NCBI GenBank assembly: GCA_020854255.1
Contig: JADZFV010000375.1
Coordinates: forward strand, 1 to 42,333
Source: Candidatus Melainabacteria bacterium
GTDB lineage: Bacteria > Cyanobacteriota > Vampirovibrionia > Obscuribacterales > Obscuribacteraceae
DNA length: 42,333 nt
Direction of reading: 5' to 3'
This document shows positions 16,522-24,227 of the stretch, piece by piece (positions within the stretch are counted from its first letter, which is position 1; every line of letters starts with the position of its first letter). The position numbers and the translations under genes are program-made. The notes beneath the pieces are model-generated. The model did no database searches. It saw only the letters and a program-made list of their open reading frames with translations, and was not told the origin of the DNA.

Positions 16522-17140
16522 TATCGCAATCTTCATCCAAAAGTTGCGCCTTTGGCGCATCTTGCGGATAGAGACGAACTAGAGAAACTTTCTTTATGTC
16601 CAAGGTCAGGCTGGAACAGCCCGGCAGTGCGGATTTCTGCAACTCGACACTTTTCTTGGAGGGCTTGGCGTTATGGCCGGCCGCTTTCTTGACCGGATGT
16701 AAAACAGGTCTGACGTTCTTTAGATGGAGCTTGCCGTCCAGGAGTGCTTCCAGAATCCCGGTGAACTCGGTGCCCACGTCTGAAACTTTGTCTTTGGTGC
16801 GGACAAATACCTGATGTCCGGCAAAAACCAGAAACTCGCGAGCCGTCTTCAATTCTCGCTCGATGCCCGGGCTCTGCACTTCCAGCACGTAAGACCCTTC
16901 GATGATCGCCGGTTTGCCGTTCGATTGCTGTTCAAGAACCTCACCCAATTGTCGGCTTACTGCTTCACAATCCGACAAACCTACGGATTTTGTATGTGAG
17001 AAAATCGTCACTTCCACACTGCGCCTGCGCCCCTGTTGAGTCAGGCGCACATCCACGACTTGAAAGCCAAGCGGGGCCGCGATTTTTTCCGCGAGCCCTG
17101 TCACCTCCGAAATCACTTCTTCTGGTTTTCTATTGATCAT
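16511..17140 (-). CDS. rimP: Ribosome maturation factor RimP
   Basis: Small-subunit assembly factor; 209 residues, longer than the usual 150-170. N-terminal block VTGLAEKIAAPLGFQVVDVRL, then VEVTIFSHTKSVGLSDCEAVSRQL and the signature EGSYVLEVQSPGIERELKTA. The C-terminal SH3-like domain (HQVFVRTKDKVSDVGTEFTG) carries an insertion of about 35 basic residues (HPVKKAAGHNAKPSKKSVEL) before DIKKVSLVRL. The ATG is at 17138-17140 with a weak AGG upstream. First gene of the rimP-nusA-infB operon; its stop codon sits inside the inverted repeat described as an attenuator. Confidence 0.93.
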   Translation of the reverse strand: MINRKPEEVISEVTGLAEKIAAPLGFQVVDVRLTQQGRRRSVEVTIFSHTKSVGLSDCEAVSRQLGEVLEQQSNGKPAIIEGSYVLEVQSPGIERELKTAREFLVFAGHQVFVRTKDKVSDVGTEFTGILEALLDGKLHLKNVRPVLHPVKKAAGHNAKPSKKSVELQKSALPGCSSLTLDIKKVSLVRLYPQDAPKAQLLDEDCDKAE

Positions 17141-17418
17141 TCAGAAAAAAGCCTGCGGACTAGAATGTAAGAATTGAATGTAAGAACGGCTGTCCATTCT
17201 GCCGGTCTCTTTCCAGCCAGGCACGAACAAAAACACCGCCGAAATAAATGAGGGCGTAGGTTTCAGCTTCCTACGTCTCAATTGCTTCCCTGGGAAGCCG
17301 CTATGTTAGCATACCGGCAGTTTTCAAACAATCCGGGCAGTTGAAAGCAAGCCGGGCGCCTGTTTGCCTTTGGGGGTACGCGCAATCGGCAATCGAACTG
17401 GCGTCAAAGGGGCTAAAC

Positions 17419-17928
17419 GTGCCGATTTCTGTCAATTTTTCCAACAATCAAAAACGTTTGAAACTGAACAAGAGAGAGTGGGCGGGCAAGTTCGACAAGC
17501 TGGCTGCTGCAATAATTCGCAATCTTCAGGCAGAAGCGCCACCGCATTTGAAAAAGAAGTGGATGAAGAAAGTGGCTGAAAGAGGCGTGTTCAACGTTGT
17601 ATTTGTCACCAACAAAGAAATTCAGGAATTGAATCGACAGTGGCGCAACAAGGACGCACCAACCGATGTCCTCTCATTTCCAATGGACTCCGAAGAGCCT
17701 CCCGACGGTGAGCCGTGGGAATTGGGTGATGTGATTATTTCGGTGGAAAGGGCGGACGAACAGGCGGACGATTACGGGCACAGCCTGGAGCGGGAATTGT
17801 GTTTTCTTTTCGTGCATGGAGCACTGCACGTGCTCGGCTTCGATCATGAAACCAAAAAAGAAGAAAAGGAAATGTTTTCCAGGCAGGACGCCGTTCTTGA
17901 ATCTCTGGGAATCAGTCGCAAAAAATAA
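17419..17928 (+). CDS. ybeY: Endoribonuclease YbeY
   Basis: Metal-dependent RNase for rRNA 3'-end processing and ribosome quality control. 169 residues from the GTG at 17419, which has AAGGGG at 6 bases spacing; the frame is open to 17341 but the extra N-terminus has no family support. The core shows FVTNKEIQELNRQWRNKD, APTDVLSFPMD, LGDVIISVERA and the three-His motif HGALHVLGFDHE. The three histidines bind zinc. It heads a plus-strand group with dgkA 84 bases downstream and is divergent from rimP. The 278-base rimP-ybeY gap holds an interrupted palindrome GCTTCCC-T-GGGAAGC just before a TATGTT-like -10, at about 17284-17310, possibly the ybeY promoter. Confidence 0.95.
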   Translation: MPISVNFSNNQKRLKLNKREWAGKFDKLAAAIIRNLQAEAPPHLKKKWMKKVAERGVFNVVFVTNKEIQELNRQWRNKDAPTDVLSFPMDSEEPPDGEPWELGDVIISVERADEQADDYGHSLERELCFLFVHGALHVLGFDHETKKEEKEMFSRQDAVLESLGISRKK

Positions 17929-18012
17929 GCTGCCACTTTCTTCTGCTGAGAGAGAGGCAATTTCATCCCGGACCGGACGTGTTATCTTGCATGATAGAAG
18001 AGGAATTCGAAA

Positions 18013-18504
18013 GTGACCTCACAAACCGCGAAGAAAGCCGACACGTTGAATACATCGATTTCAGCGTCCATTACCAGAGTTCGCGCTGTACGCAGGACGT
18101 TTACCGTACCTGCAAGCTGGCAGCGCAAGACGGGCCGCACCTCCAGTATGATCGAATCCTTTTATCACGCCTTTTCCGGCATTCTTCAAGGTTTGAAAGA
18201 ACAGCGCAATCTGCGCATTCATTTCGTGCTTTCCGCCGTCGTTGTATTTCTAGGGGTTTTCCTGGCCGTTGATATGATCGGCTGGTTGGCACTGACTCTT
18301 TCAATCGGTCTGGTGATTGGCGCCGAATTGCTCAACACGGCCATCGAGCATGTCGTCGATCTGACTGCCGGTGGCGAGTATCACCCGGCTGCTCGAAAAG
18401 CCAAAGATACCGCAGCTGCGGCTGTATTGATCGCCGCATTAGCCGCACTGGCGGTCGGTGTAATGGTCTTCCTTCCCAGACTCTGTGCCTATTTTCGAGT
18501 TTAA
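18013..18504 (+). CDS. dgkA: Diacylglycerol / undecaprenol kinase, DgkA family
   Basis: Small integral membrane lipid kinase that recycles diacylglycerol or phosphorylates undecaprenol. 163 residues with about 45 extra N-terminal residues that are polar and basic (RVRAVRRTFTVPASWQRKTG). The core starts IESFYHAFSGILQGLKEQRN, then three membrane helices, including SAVVVFLGVFLAVDMIGWLA. The catalytic region contains GAELLNTAIEHVVDL followed by AKDTAAAAVLIAAL, the typical E/N-T-A-I-E and AKD-xA-A-A-V blocks. The start is GTG at 18013, with AGAGGA upstream; the internal ATG (18148) has no ribosome-binding site. It follows ybeY, as often seen in other bacteria. Confidence 0.92.
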   Translation: MTSQTAKKADTLNTSISASITRVRAVRRTFTVPASWQRKTGRTSSMIESFYHAFSGILQGLKEQRNLRIHFVLSAVVVFLGVFLAVDMIGWLALTLSIGLVIGAELLNTAIEHVVDLTAGGEYHPAARKAKDTAAAAVLIAALAALAVGVMVFLPRLCAYFRV

Positions 18505-18555
18505 AAATGTCCTTCGGGGGCATATTCTATATGTACGGGTGTGAAATTAGAAACC

Positions 18556-18598
18556 CGGTCTGGCGTGGCTTTTGACGCCGACCGTGGGAATTTTCCCA
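18556..18598 (+). terminator. Two adjacent hairpins after dgkA
   Basis: The first hairpin is CGGTC-T-GGCGT / ACGCC-GACCG with an 8-base loop (18556-18584). The second follows at once, TGGGAA / TTCCCA with a 2-base loop (18585-18598), and abuts a promoter-like TTGACT. The first could end the dgkA transcript, though a long T-tract is absent; the second could be an operator for the next gene. Confidence 0.45.
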
Positions 18599-18628
18599 TT
18601 GACTGTCCAGTCTTCGGCGAGTTATGTA
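18599..18628 (+). promoter_or_regulatory. Sigma70-like promoter
   Basis: TTGACT at 18599-18604 and TATGTA at 18623-18628 with 18 bases between them, followed by ATAT. The -35 matches five of six consensus bases. Transcription would begin about 40 bases before the start codon at 18682. Confidence 0.55.
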
Positions 18629-18681
18629 TATATGCAAGCACGACTACACATAGACCTAACCCCTTTGCGAGGTCCTACCAA

Positions 18682-19890
18682 ATGAGTACGGGTGATTTTG
18701 AACCCGGGTCTAGCCCGAACTTGATGCAATTCTCGGGCGACAACCTACCAAGGGATCGAAGAGAAACTGATCTTTATCAGTTTAACGACGGACCAAGCAA
18801 TCTTCAGTCAGAAGGCTGGGACATTCCGCGGGGTCAAACCCGCAGCTACGCTTTTCCGACAGATGGGCAAGGCTATCCCGTCATCAACAATTATGGCGGT
18901 ACGGTAAACGTATTCATGGCCGGCGGTAATGGCTACGATGACGCTTCATGCCGTGCCATGCAAGCGCGCAAGCTCGCCGACATGACCTCCGGCAGATACG
19001 ACAATTATGACGACAGTGGCAGAGAACAATGGGGTCCTGAATACAACCGCCTGTCCGACTTCAGACGCGAAGCTTTAATTCGCGACGGACAACGTCAAGA
19101 TCAAATGTATCGAGCCAATTTCAACCGCGATTTCGATAACCGCGCCTATAACCGCCCCGGGCAATATACGAGCTATTCACACGGCGGGCGCGATGGACTG
19201 TCCTATTACGAAAGTGGTCCTTCATACAGGACAAACTTGCCTCCCTGGGTCAATGATGACTGTTTTGGTACCGGCAGTGGCAATGGCGGCGATTTGCGCG
19301 CCTTCCAGGACATGTTCAGAACCGTCGCGCCTTTCATAGTTTCGATGAGACACGCAGACCGTCGTGGTGACGGACGCGACTATCGCGACTATGATCGCTA
19401 CGACGGCCGCTACGACGGCCGCTACGACGGCCGCTGGGATCGCGGGCGCGACTATCGCGATAGTGGAATGAATCCAATCGAGTACATGCTCATGGATCGT
19501 GCCATTAACGGCGGTCGCTGGAATCGCAATCCGCGCATGTTCGACGAAAATGTCGCCTACAGTCGCGGTGGGCGCGATGGGCTGACATACTACAACTCGA
19601 CCCCGACATACGATCAATGGTCCGGTCCCAGAAGCGGATTCGAGGAATTTGCCGGTAACGTTATGCCGATATTTAGAGACGTTGCGCCGTTTATCGTGGC
19701 AATGAAATATGCCAACGACGACGGAAGTTATCGCGGCGGCAATCACAATGTCGATAACTATTACGACAATGGTCACCGCAGTCAGCAAATGGCATACAAC
19801 AGACAGCTTCACGACCATAGAGCTCGGCAGGCTGCCGAGCGAGTTCAGCGTAATCGTGAAAGAGCGATGATGCGCCGCGAATACGGTTAG
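18682..19890 (+). CDS. Low-complexity Tyr/Asp/Arg/Gly-rich protein with internal duplication
   Basis: A 402-residue protein that I do not recognise, with no signal peptide and no membrane segment. The composition (Tyr, Asp, Arg, Asn, Gly) suggests disorder. Two halves repeat: HGGRDGLSYYESGPSY followed by FRTVAPFIVSMRHA, and later RGGRDGLTYYNSTPTY followed by FRDVAPFIVAMKYA, about 130 residues apart. Between them lies a YDGR repeat encoded by three identical 12-base units. Codon 1 is taken as the ATG at 18682 because GAGG lies 9 bases before it and a good promoter lies 54 bases upstream; the frame is open to a GTG at 18541. A role in phase separation or a surface matrix is only a guess. Its TAG overlaps the TAA of the convergent ABC ATPase gene. 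Confidence 0.7.
   Translation: MSTGDFEPGSSPNLMQFSGDNLPRDRRETDLYQFNDGPSNLQSEGWDIPRGQTRSYAFPTDGQGYPVINNYGGTVNVFMAGGNGYDDASCRAMQARKLADMTSGRYDNYDDSGREQWGPEYNRLSDFRREALIRDGQRQDQMYRANFNRDFDNRAYNRPGQYTSYSHGGRDGLSYYESGPSYRTNLPPWVNDDCFGTGSGNGGDLRAFQDMFRTVAPFIVSMRHADRRGDGRDYRDYDRYDGRYDGRYDGRWDRGRDYRDSGMNPIEYMLMDRAINGGRWNRNPRMFDENVAYSRGGRDGLTYYNSTPTYDQWSGPRSGFEEFAGNVMPIFRDVAPFIVAMKYANDDGSYRGGNHNVDNYYDNGHRSQQMAYNRQLHDHRARQAAERVQRNRERAMMRREYG
19396..19431 (+). repeat. Three identical 12-bp tandem units
   Basis: CGCTACGACGGC is repeated three times without change, encoding RYDG each time, inside the low-complexity protein gene. Exact repeats like this expand and contract by slippage, so copy number may vary among strains. 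Confidence 0.9.
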
Positions 19891-20690
19891 AGTCCGAAAA
19901 ATATCGACTTGCTGTCAGGATCTGTTGAATCGCGAATGATTCTCAGGTCGGTTTCGAATGCCGACTGCAAGTTTTCTCTGGTGAGAACTTCCCGGGGTGG
20001 ACCGGCGAAGAGCTGGCTGGATGGCGCTCGTACGGTTTTTTTCAGGCAAACAACCTGATCGCAAACCTCAGATATGAAATTCAAATCGTGCAAACAAGTG
20101 ATGATGGTCATTCCCTCGGACTTGAGTCGCATCAAAAGCTGCATCAAACTTTTCTGGTGTTTGAAATCGAGGTGGGCGGTAGGCTCGTCCAGAAGAAGAA
20201 GTTCCGGCTCCTGAGCCAGTGACATGGCGATTGCCGTCCTTTGCTTTTCGCCTCCGGAAATTTCCGAGACTGCTTTGTGACGAAGATCGTCTAATTCAGT
20301 TGCTTTTATAGCATTTTCCAGTGCCAATTTGTCATTCTGGTCGCTGCGCCATTGCCACCACTTCTGGTGCGGATTGCGCCCCATGGCGATCATTTCTTCT
20401 ACGCTTAAGTCGCGCGAACTGGAAAGATCTTGCGGTACATAAGCGATTTTCTTGGACAGCACGCAAAGCGGCAAGGCGGATAAATCGCTTGCGTCGATCG
20501 AGATCTTCCCTTTTAAAACCGGAATAAGTCGCGCGATTGTCTTCAGCAAAGTCGATTTGCCGGCACCGTTTCCACCGGCAATTGCCGCAATAGTGCCGCC
20601 TTTAACTTTGAATGAAACGCCTTCCACTACCGCTTTAGTGTTGAAGCCGGCCGATATTTCGTCGAGTTGGAGAATGCATTTCTCTGTCAT
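19887..20690 (-). CDS. ABC transporter ATP-binding protein, iron-complex/cobalamin type
   Basis: A 267-residue ATPase of the FecE/BtuD/FhuC type, working with the permease encoded just upstream. Walker A GGNGAGKSTLLK near residue 38, Q-loop region KKIAYVPQDLSSSRDLSVEE, signature ISGGEKQRTAIAMSLAQ, Walker B ELLLLDEPTAHLDF and switch His in ITCLHDLNF. Its ATG (20688-20690) directly follows the TGA of the permease gene (20691-20693), so translation is coupled. The substrate is not readable from sequence: no binding protein, TonB-dependent receptor or cobalamin riboswitch is seen nearby. The C-terminus converges with the low-complexity gene and the two stop codons overlap. Confidence 0.92.
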   Translation of the reverse strand: MTEKCILQLDEISAGFNTKAVVEGVSFKVKGGTIAAIAGGNGAGKSTLLKTIARLIPVLKGKISIDASDLSALPLCVLSKKIAYVPQDLSSSRDLSVEEMIAMGRNPHQKWWQWRSDQNDKLALENAIKATELDDLRHKAVSEISGGEKQRTAIAMSLAQEPELLLLDEPTAHLDFKHQKSLMQLLMRLKSEGMTIITCLHDLNFISEVCDQVVCLKKTVRAPSSQLFAGPPREVLTRENLQSAFETDLRIIRDSTDPDSKSIFFGL

Positions 20691-21713
20691 TCAGGCATCC
20701 TCTGACTTGCTTGTCGAGATCAGGTAGAGGAAAAAAGGTCCGCCTAAAAGAGAGAGAAGCGTGCCCAGAGGCAATTCTTGTCCCTGTCCCAGGGTGCGGG
20801 CCGCCAGGTCTGATAGAGTGACCAGTACCGCGCCAAGAAGAGCAGAGGCGATAATTTCCACGCGCTCGTCGCGAATAAAAAGCATGCGGGCAAGATTTGG
20901 TGCAATCAAGCCGACGAATGCCACCAGTCCTGAAGCGGCAACAGCGGCTCCGCACATCAATACCGCGCAGGCAAGCAATATCCATTGCAGCCTGGAAACT
21001 TCGACGCCTAGAGCCCGGGCAGTCTCGTCTCCGAGAGAGAGAACTCGAATTTGCTTGCTCAAAAGGAGCGTGGCAATGATACCGCCCATGGTGTAAAGTG
21101 AAAGTGTGGACAGGTCACTCCAGCCCCTGCCTGCGATGCCGCCGGCCAACCAGAAGATGATGCCCTGGGCCTGTGGCGCCCCCCCGGACTGAGTGATAAC
21201 CAGGGTTATGAGAGAGCCACATACGGCTGAAACGGCAACGCCGCCCAGGATCAAGCGTGTCACGGAGAGCCCGCCGGCTCGTCTGGCCATCTGAGCCACC
21301 AAAAGTGCAGCAGCCAGCCCCCCCAGAAATGAGGAGGCCGGCATCAAGCTAAAATCCAGACCGATAATCATTGCAGCAGCTACAGCCAGACCGGCTCCGC
21401 TTGACACTCCCGTCAGATATGGATCGGCCAGCGGATTTCTCGATAGCGCCTGTAATATATAACCAGAGACCGCCAGCGCCGCACCGACTGCGGTGGCTAT
21501 CAAAGTGCGAGGCAGGCGAATTTGCGTGAGAATATCGGCGATTCCCGGTGCGGGCAGATTGGTCGTGCCGCCGGCAATCAGCAGCAGCGCTTCTTCAGGT
21601 GCGACGAATACATCGCCTACGCAGACCGAAGTGATGAGCCCAGCCAGAAGTGCGCCCGCCAGGGCGGCGAGCCGGAGCGCCATATTCGATCTGGAATGTG
21701 CTGCGCTTGTCAT
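20691..21713 (-). CDS. FecCD/BtuC-family ABC permease
   Basis: Membrane permease of 340 residues for import of an iron-siderophore, heme or cobalamin. Typical family blocks: IRLPRTLIATAVGAALAVSG, LQALSRNPLADPYLTGVSSG (the NPLADPxxLG-like motif), GIIFWLAGGIAGRGW, LGDETARALGV and LVAFVGLIAPNLARML with the APxxAR coupling region. About ten hydrophobic helices are expected. ATG at 21711-21713 with a weak AGG. Divergent from the cysteine desulfurase, 92 bases away. The missing substrate-binding protein must be encoded elsewhere. Confidence 0.93.
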   Translation of the reverse strand: MTSAAHSRSNMALRLAALAGALLAGLITSVCVGDVFVAPEEALLLIAGGTTNLPAPGIADILTQIRLPRTLIATAVGAALAVSGYILQALSRNPLADPYLTGVSSGAGLAVAAAMIIGLDFSLMPASSFLGGLAAALLVAQMARRAGGLSVTRLILGGVAVSAVCGSLITLVITQSGGAPQAQGIIFWLAGGIAGRGWSDLSTLSLYTMGGIIATLLLSKQIRVLSLGDETARALGVEVSRLQWILLACAVLMCGAAVAASGLVAFVGLIAPNLARMLFIRDERVEIIASALLGAVLVTLSDLAARTLGQGQELPLGTLLSLLGGPFFLYLISTSKSEDA

Positions 21714-21805
21714 TGCCTGTTGTCGGAGACGCGTTAAAAAGAATAAGGATACAGAATTTTCTCAAGTGCATGATACTATTTGGCCCTTCTCCTTAGTGAA
21801 AACCA

Positions 21806-22969
21806 TTGGCCATTTATCTCGACAATAGCGCTACAACGCCGGTCCGCCGGGAAGTGATAGACGCAATGCTCCCCTTTCTCGAGAGCGATTTCGGCAATCC
21901 TTCATCGATTCACTCGCATGGAGTCAAGGCAGCCGCCGGGGTAAAACTCGCGCGTAAGCGTGTCGCCGCGCTTTTGAACTGTTCGCCGCAAGAGGTTTAT
22001 TTCAGCCCCTGTGGAACTTATGCCAACAACGTCTCCATCCTGGGCCGAGCAAGATTTATCGAAGCCAATGACGGCGGACGTCACCTGATTACTACGGCTA
22101 TCGAGCATCCGTCCGTAATCGGACCCAGTCAGCATTTGGAATCTAAGGGCTGGCGCGTCACTTATTTGCCCGTCGATAAAGAGGGAATAATCGACCTCGA
22201 ACAATTGAAAAGTGCAATTGCCGGTGACACTTCGATAATTTCAGTGATGTGGGCAAACAATGAAATCGGTTCGCTGCAGCCAGTCGAACTAATTGCAGAC
22301 CTTGCTCACGAGCACGGCATTTTCTTTCACACAGATGCGGTCCAGGTGCCCGGCAAGTTGCCGATTGATGTCGGCAGGAATGCTGTCTCAGCTCTGTCTC
22401 TCTCCGGACATAAGTTTTACGCGCCCAAAGGCATCGGCATACTTTATTTGAGGGGTGGCGAAAACGTGATGCCAATTGCCTTTGGAGGCGGACAGGAGAT
22501 GGGCATAATGCCTGGCACAGAGTCGGTTCCCAATATAATTGCCATAGGAAAAGCAGCAGAGCTTGCCCGTATCGAAGTTGCCAAGGCGGAAAAAAAACTG
22601 CGGGACATGCAAAGAATTATCCTGGATAAACTTGCACCCATCGAGGGCTTGCGTATTACCGGTCCTGCCGACATAGACAAACGCCTGCCCGGTCACGTTA
22701 GTATCGCGATTTCAGGAGCTGAAGGCGAAGCGCTTGTGATCAAGTGCGATCTAAAAGGAGTAAGCGTCTCCAGTGGTTCTGCCTGCCATAAGGGAATTAT
22801 CGAACCATCGTCGGTGTTGCGCGCCTTGCGCTTGCCTGACAGCCTGGCAAGAGGTTCGCTGCGCATCTCTGCCGGTCAATTCAATACACGCGAAGATTGT
22901 GAGAAGGCAGCCGACTTGATTGCTCAGGTTGCCGCCAAATCCGTGAAGACAGGGGGCCAGACGTTATAG
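21806..22969 (+). CDS. Cysteine desulfurase, NifS/IscS family
   Basis: PLP enzyme that removes sulfur from cysteine for Fe-S clusters and other sulfur users; 387 residues. It opens MAIYLDNSATTPVRREVI. His101 in AIEHPSV stacks on PLP, Asp177 and Gln180 lie in FHTDAVQ, the PLP lysine is Lys203 in SGHKFYAPKG, and the sulfur-carrying Cys is Cys327 in SSGSACHKG. Two usually conserved spots differ: GATE(A/S) reads GTYAN, and the R(S/A)GTEN block reads MPGTES. The start is TTG (21806-21808); I see no strong ribosome-binding site. No iscU, sufE or other Fe-S gene is adjacent. The divergent ABC importer may supply iron for the same purpose, which is inference. Confidence 0.92.
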   Translation: MAIYLDNSATTPVRREVIDAMLPFLESDFGNPSSIHSHGVKAAAGVKLARKRVAALLNCSPQEVYFSPCGTYANNVSILGRARFIEANDGGRHLITTAIEHPSVIGPSQHLESKGWRVTYLPVDKEGIIDLEQLKSAIAGDTSIISVMWANNEIGSLQPVELIADLAHEHGIFFHTDAVQVPGKLPIDVGRNAVSALSLSGHKFYAPKGIGILYLRGGENVMPIAFGGGQEMGIMPGTESVPNIIAIGKAAELARIEVAKAEKKLRDMQRIILDKLAPIEGLRITGPADIDKRLPGHVSIAISGAEGEALVIKCDLKGVSVSSGSACHKGIIEPSSVLRALRLPDSLARGSLRISAGQFNTREDCEKAADLIAQVAAKSVKTGGQTL

Positions 22970-23093
22970 CGCAGGTTCAGCGACGGAGCAATGCCTGCAT
23001 GGCCGGCTGTGCTTCATCGACTAAGTGACTGTTGTTGCGCTTATGGAAAAAACGGCCTTGGTGAAGAAATCGAGAACTCCTGACGGCGGATTT

Positions 23094-24227
23094 CTATTTT
23101 GTCGGATCCGGGACGCCAACCGACGGTCTGAGCCCGCTGACAGTGGTACCTAGATCCCTTGCTTTGGCGGCTTCTTTCGCGGCTGCCTGAACATTTCCCA
23201 TCTGCTTGTATACTTGAGCTTTCAGTAAAAAACCTCTAGGGTCACGATTGTCAGTACGGATCGCGTGATTTACGTCAATCATCGCTTGATGCAAGCGACC
23301 AGTAGCTAGATAGACCTTGGCACGTTCGAGGAAAACCGGCGCGGTCGGATCCTTATCCGGCAGTCCGGCGCGAATTGCTTGATTATAGTCATTGAGCGCT
23401 TTATCAAATTGGTTCATCAATCTGTACACGCGTCCACGATTAAAGTAGATGTGCGCTGTCAAGTTTCTTTTTGCCAACGCCGTATTGAAATCGGCAAGAG
23501 CCTTCTGGTATTCGCCGATCTCTCCATACGCACAGCCTCGACTCTGGTAGGCGAAAGTGTATGAAGGCTCAAGTTCGATCGCTTTTGTGAAGTCGGCAAT
23601 GGAGGTCCTAAATTCCCTTTTTTTGTATTTGACAGCGCCGCGATAAAAGTATGCCAAATAGTTTTTGCTGTCTCTGGCAATGGCCACGTCGAGATCTTTA
23701 AGCGCTTTGTCAAAGCGGTTTAGCTTGAAATACAAACCGCCGCGCAAGGTGATGGCTTCATTATCTTCAGGCTTCAGCTTGAGCGCGCGATTGATGTCGT
23801 ATTGAGCCGCCTCCAGTTGAGAAACCCTCAAAAATATACGTGCTCGTTTGATAAACAGTCCCTTTTTAAGAGGATTCAGCGTGATCGATTGATTGAGATC
23901 CGCTACCGCACCTTCTGGATTTTGCTCTTCGCTGCGCAAGTCAGAACGCATTGTGTAGAGCTCTTCACAGCGGGGGTGCCTGGCTATGCCTTTGTTCAAA
24001 ATCTTTATCGCGTCTGCGGTTTTTCCTGCATCTCTCAGCTCTCTTGCTTCCGCCATAGTGGCTTGGTCCAGCGATGTCGCGGTGCTGGGGGCGGTGTCAG
24101 GCGGTGCGGATAATGCTTGAGCTGACGCAAAAAAAAGGCAGGCAATGGCAATCGCGGTTAAGAAATTAACGTATTTGAAATGACAAAGAGAATCAAATGA
24201 GCAGGTATAGCTTTGTTTTCGCTTCAT
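23094..24227 (-). CDS. Exported TPR-repeat protein
   Basis: A 377-residue secreted or periplasmic TPR protein. The start is the ATG at 24225-24227, which overlaps the TGA of the upstream aldehyde dehydrogenase (ATGA), so translation is coupled; the longer open frame to 24413 overlaps that gene and is not used. A hydrophobic stretch VNFLTAIAIACLFFASAQA near residues 21-39 is a signal peptide with a likely cut after AQA. About eight TPR units follow, e.g. GKTADAIKILNKGIARHP, REFRTSIADFTKAIELEP and GEYQKALADFNTALAKRN. It ends with a Pro/Gly tail. Its ligand is unknown. Confidence 0.8.
   Translation of the reverse strand: MKRKQSYTCSFDSLCHFKYVNFLTAIAIACLFFASAQALSAPPDTAPSTATSLDQATMAEARELRDAGKTADAIKILNKGIARHPRCEELYTMRSDLRSEEQNPEGAVADLNQSITLNPLKKGLFIKRARIFLRVSQLEAAQYDINRALKLKPEDNEAITLRGGLYFKLNRFDKALKDLDVAIARDSKNYLAYFYRGAVKYKKREFRTSIADFTKAIELEPSYTFAYQSRGCAYGEIGEYQKALADFNTALAKRNLTAHIYFNRGRVYRLMNQFDKALNDYNQAIRAGLPDKDPTAPVFLERAKVYLATGRLHQAMIDVNHAIRTDNRDPRGFLLKAQVYKQMGNVQAAAKEAAKARDLGTTVSGLRPSVGVPDPTK

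Noticed and set aside
19222-19818. 198-codon minus-strand frame rich in Val/Ile/Ala
   Set aside because: It arises from the YDGR/RDYRD codon repeats of the plus-strand gene; the hydrophobic look is an artefact of those codons read backwards.
21714-21805. Cobalamin riboswitch upstream of the ABC permease
   Set aside because: The 92-base gap is too short and lacks the conserved B12-box bases.
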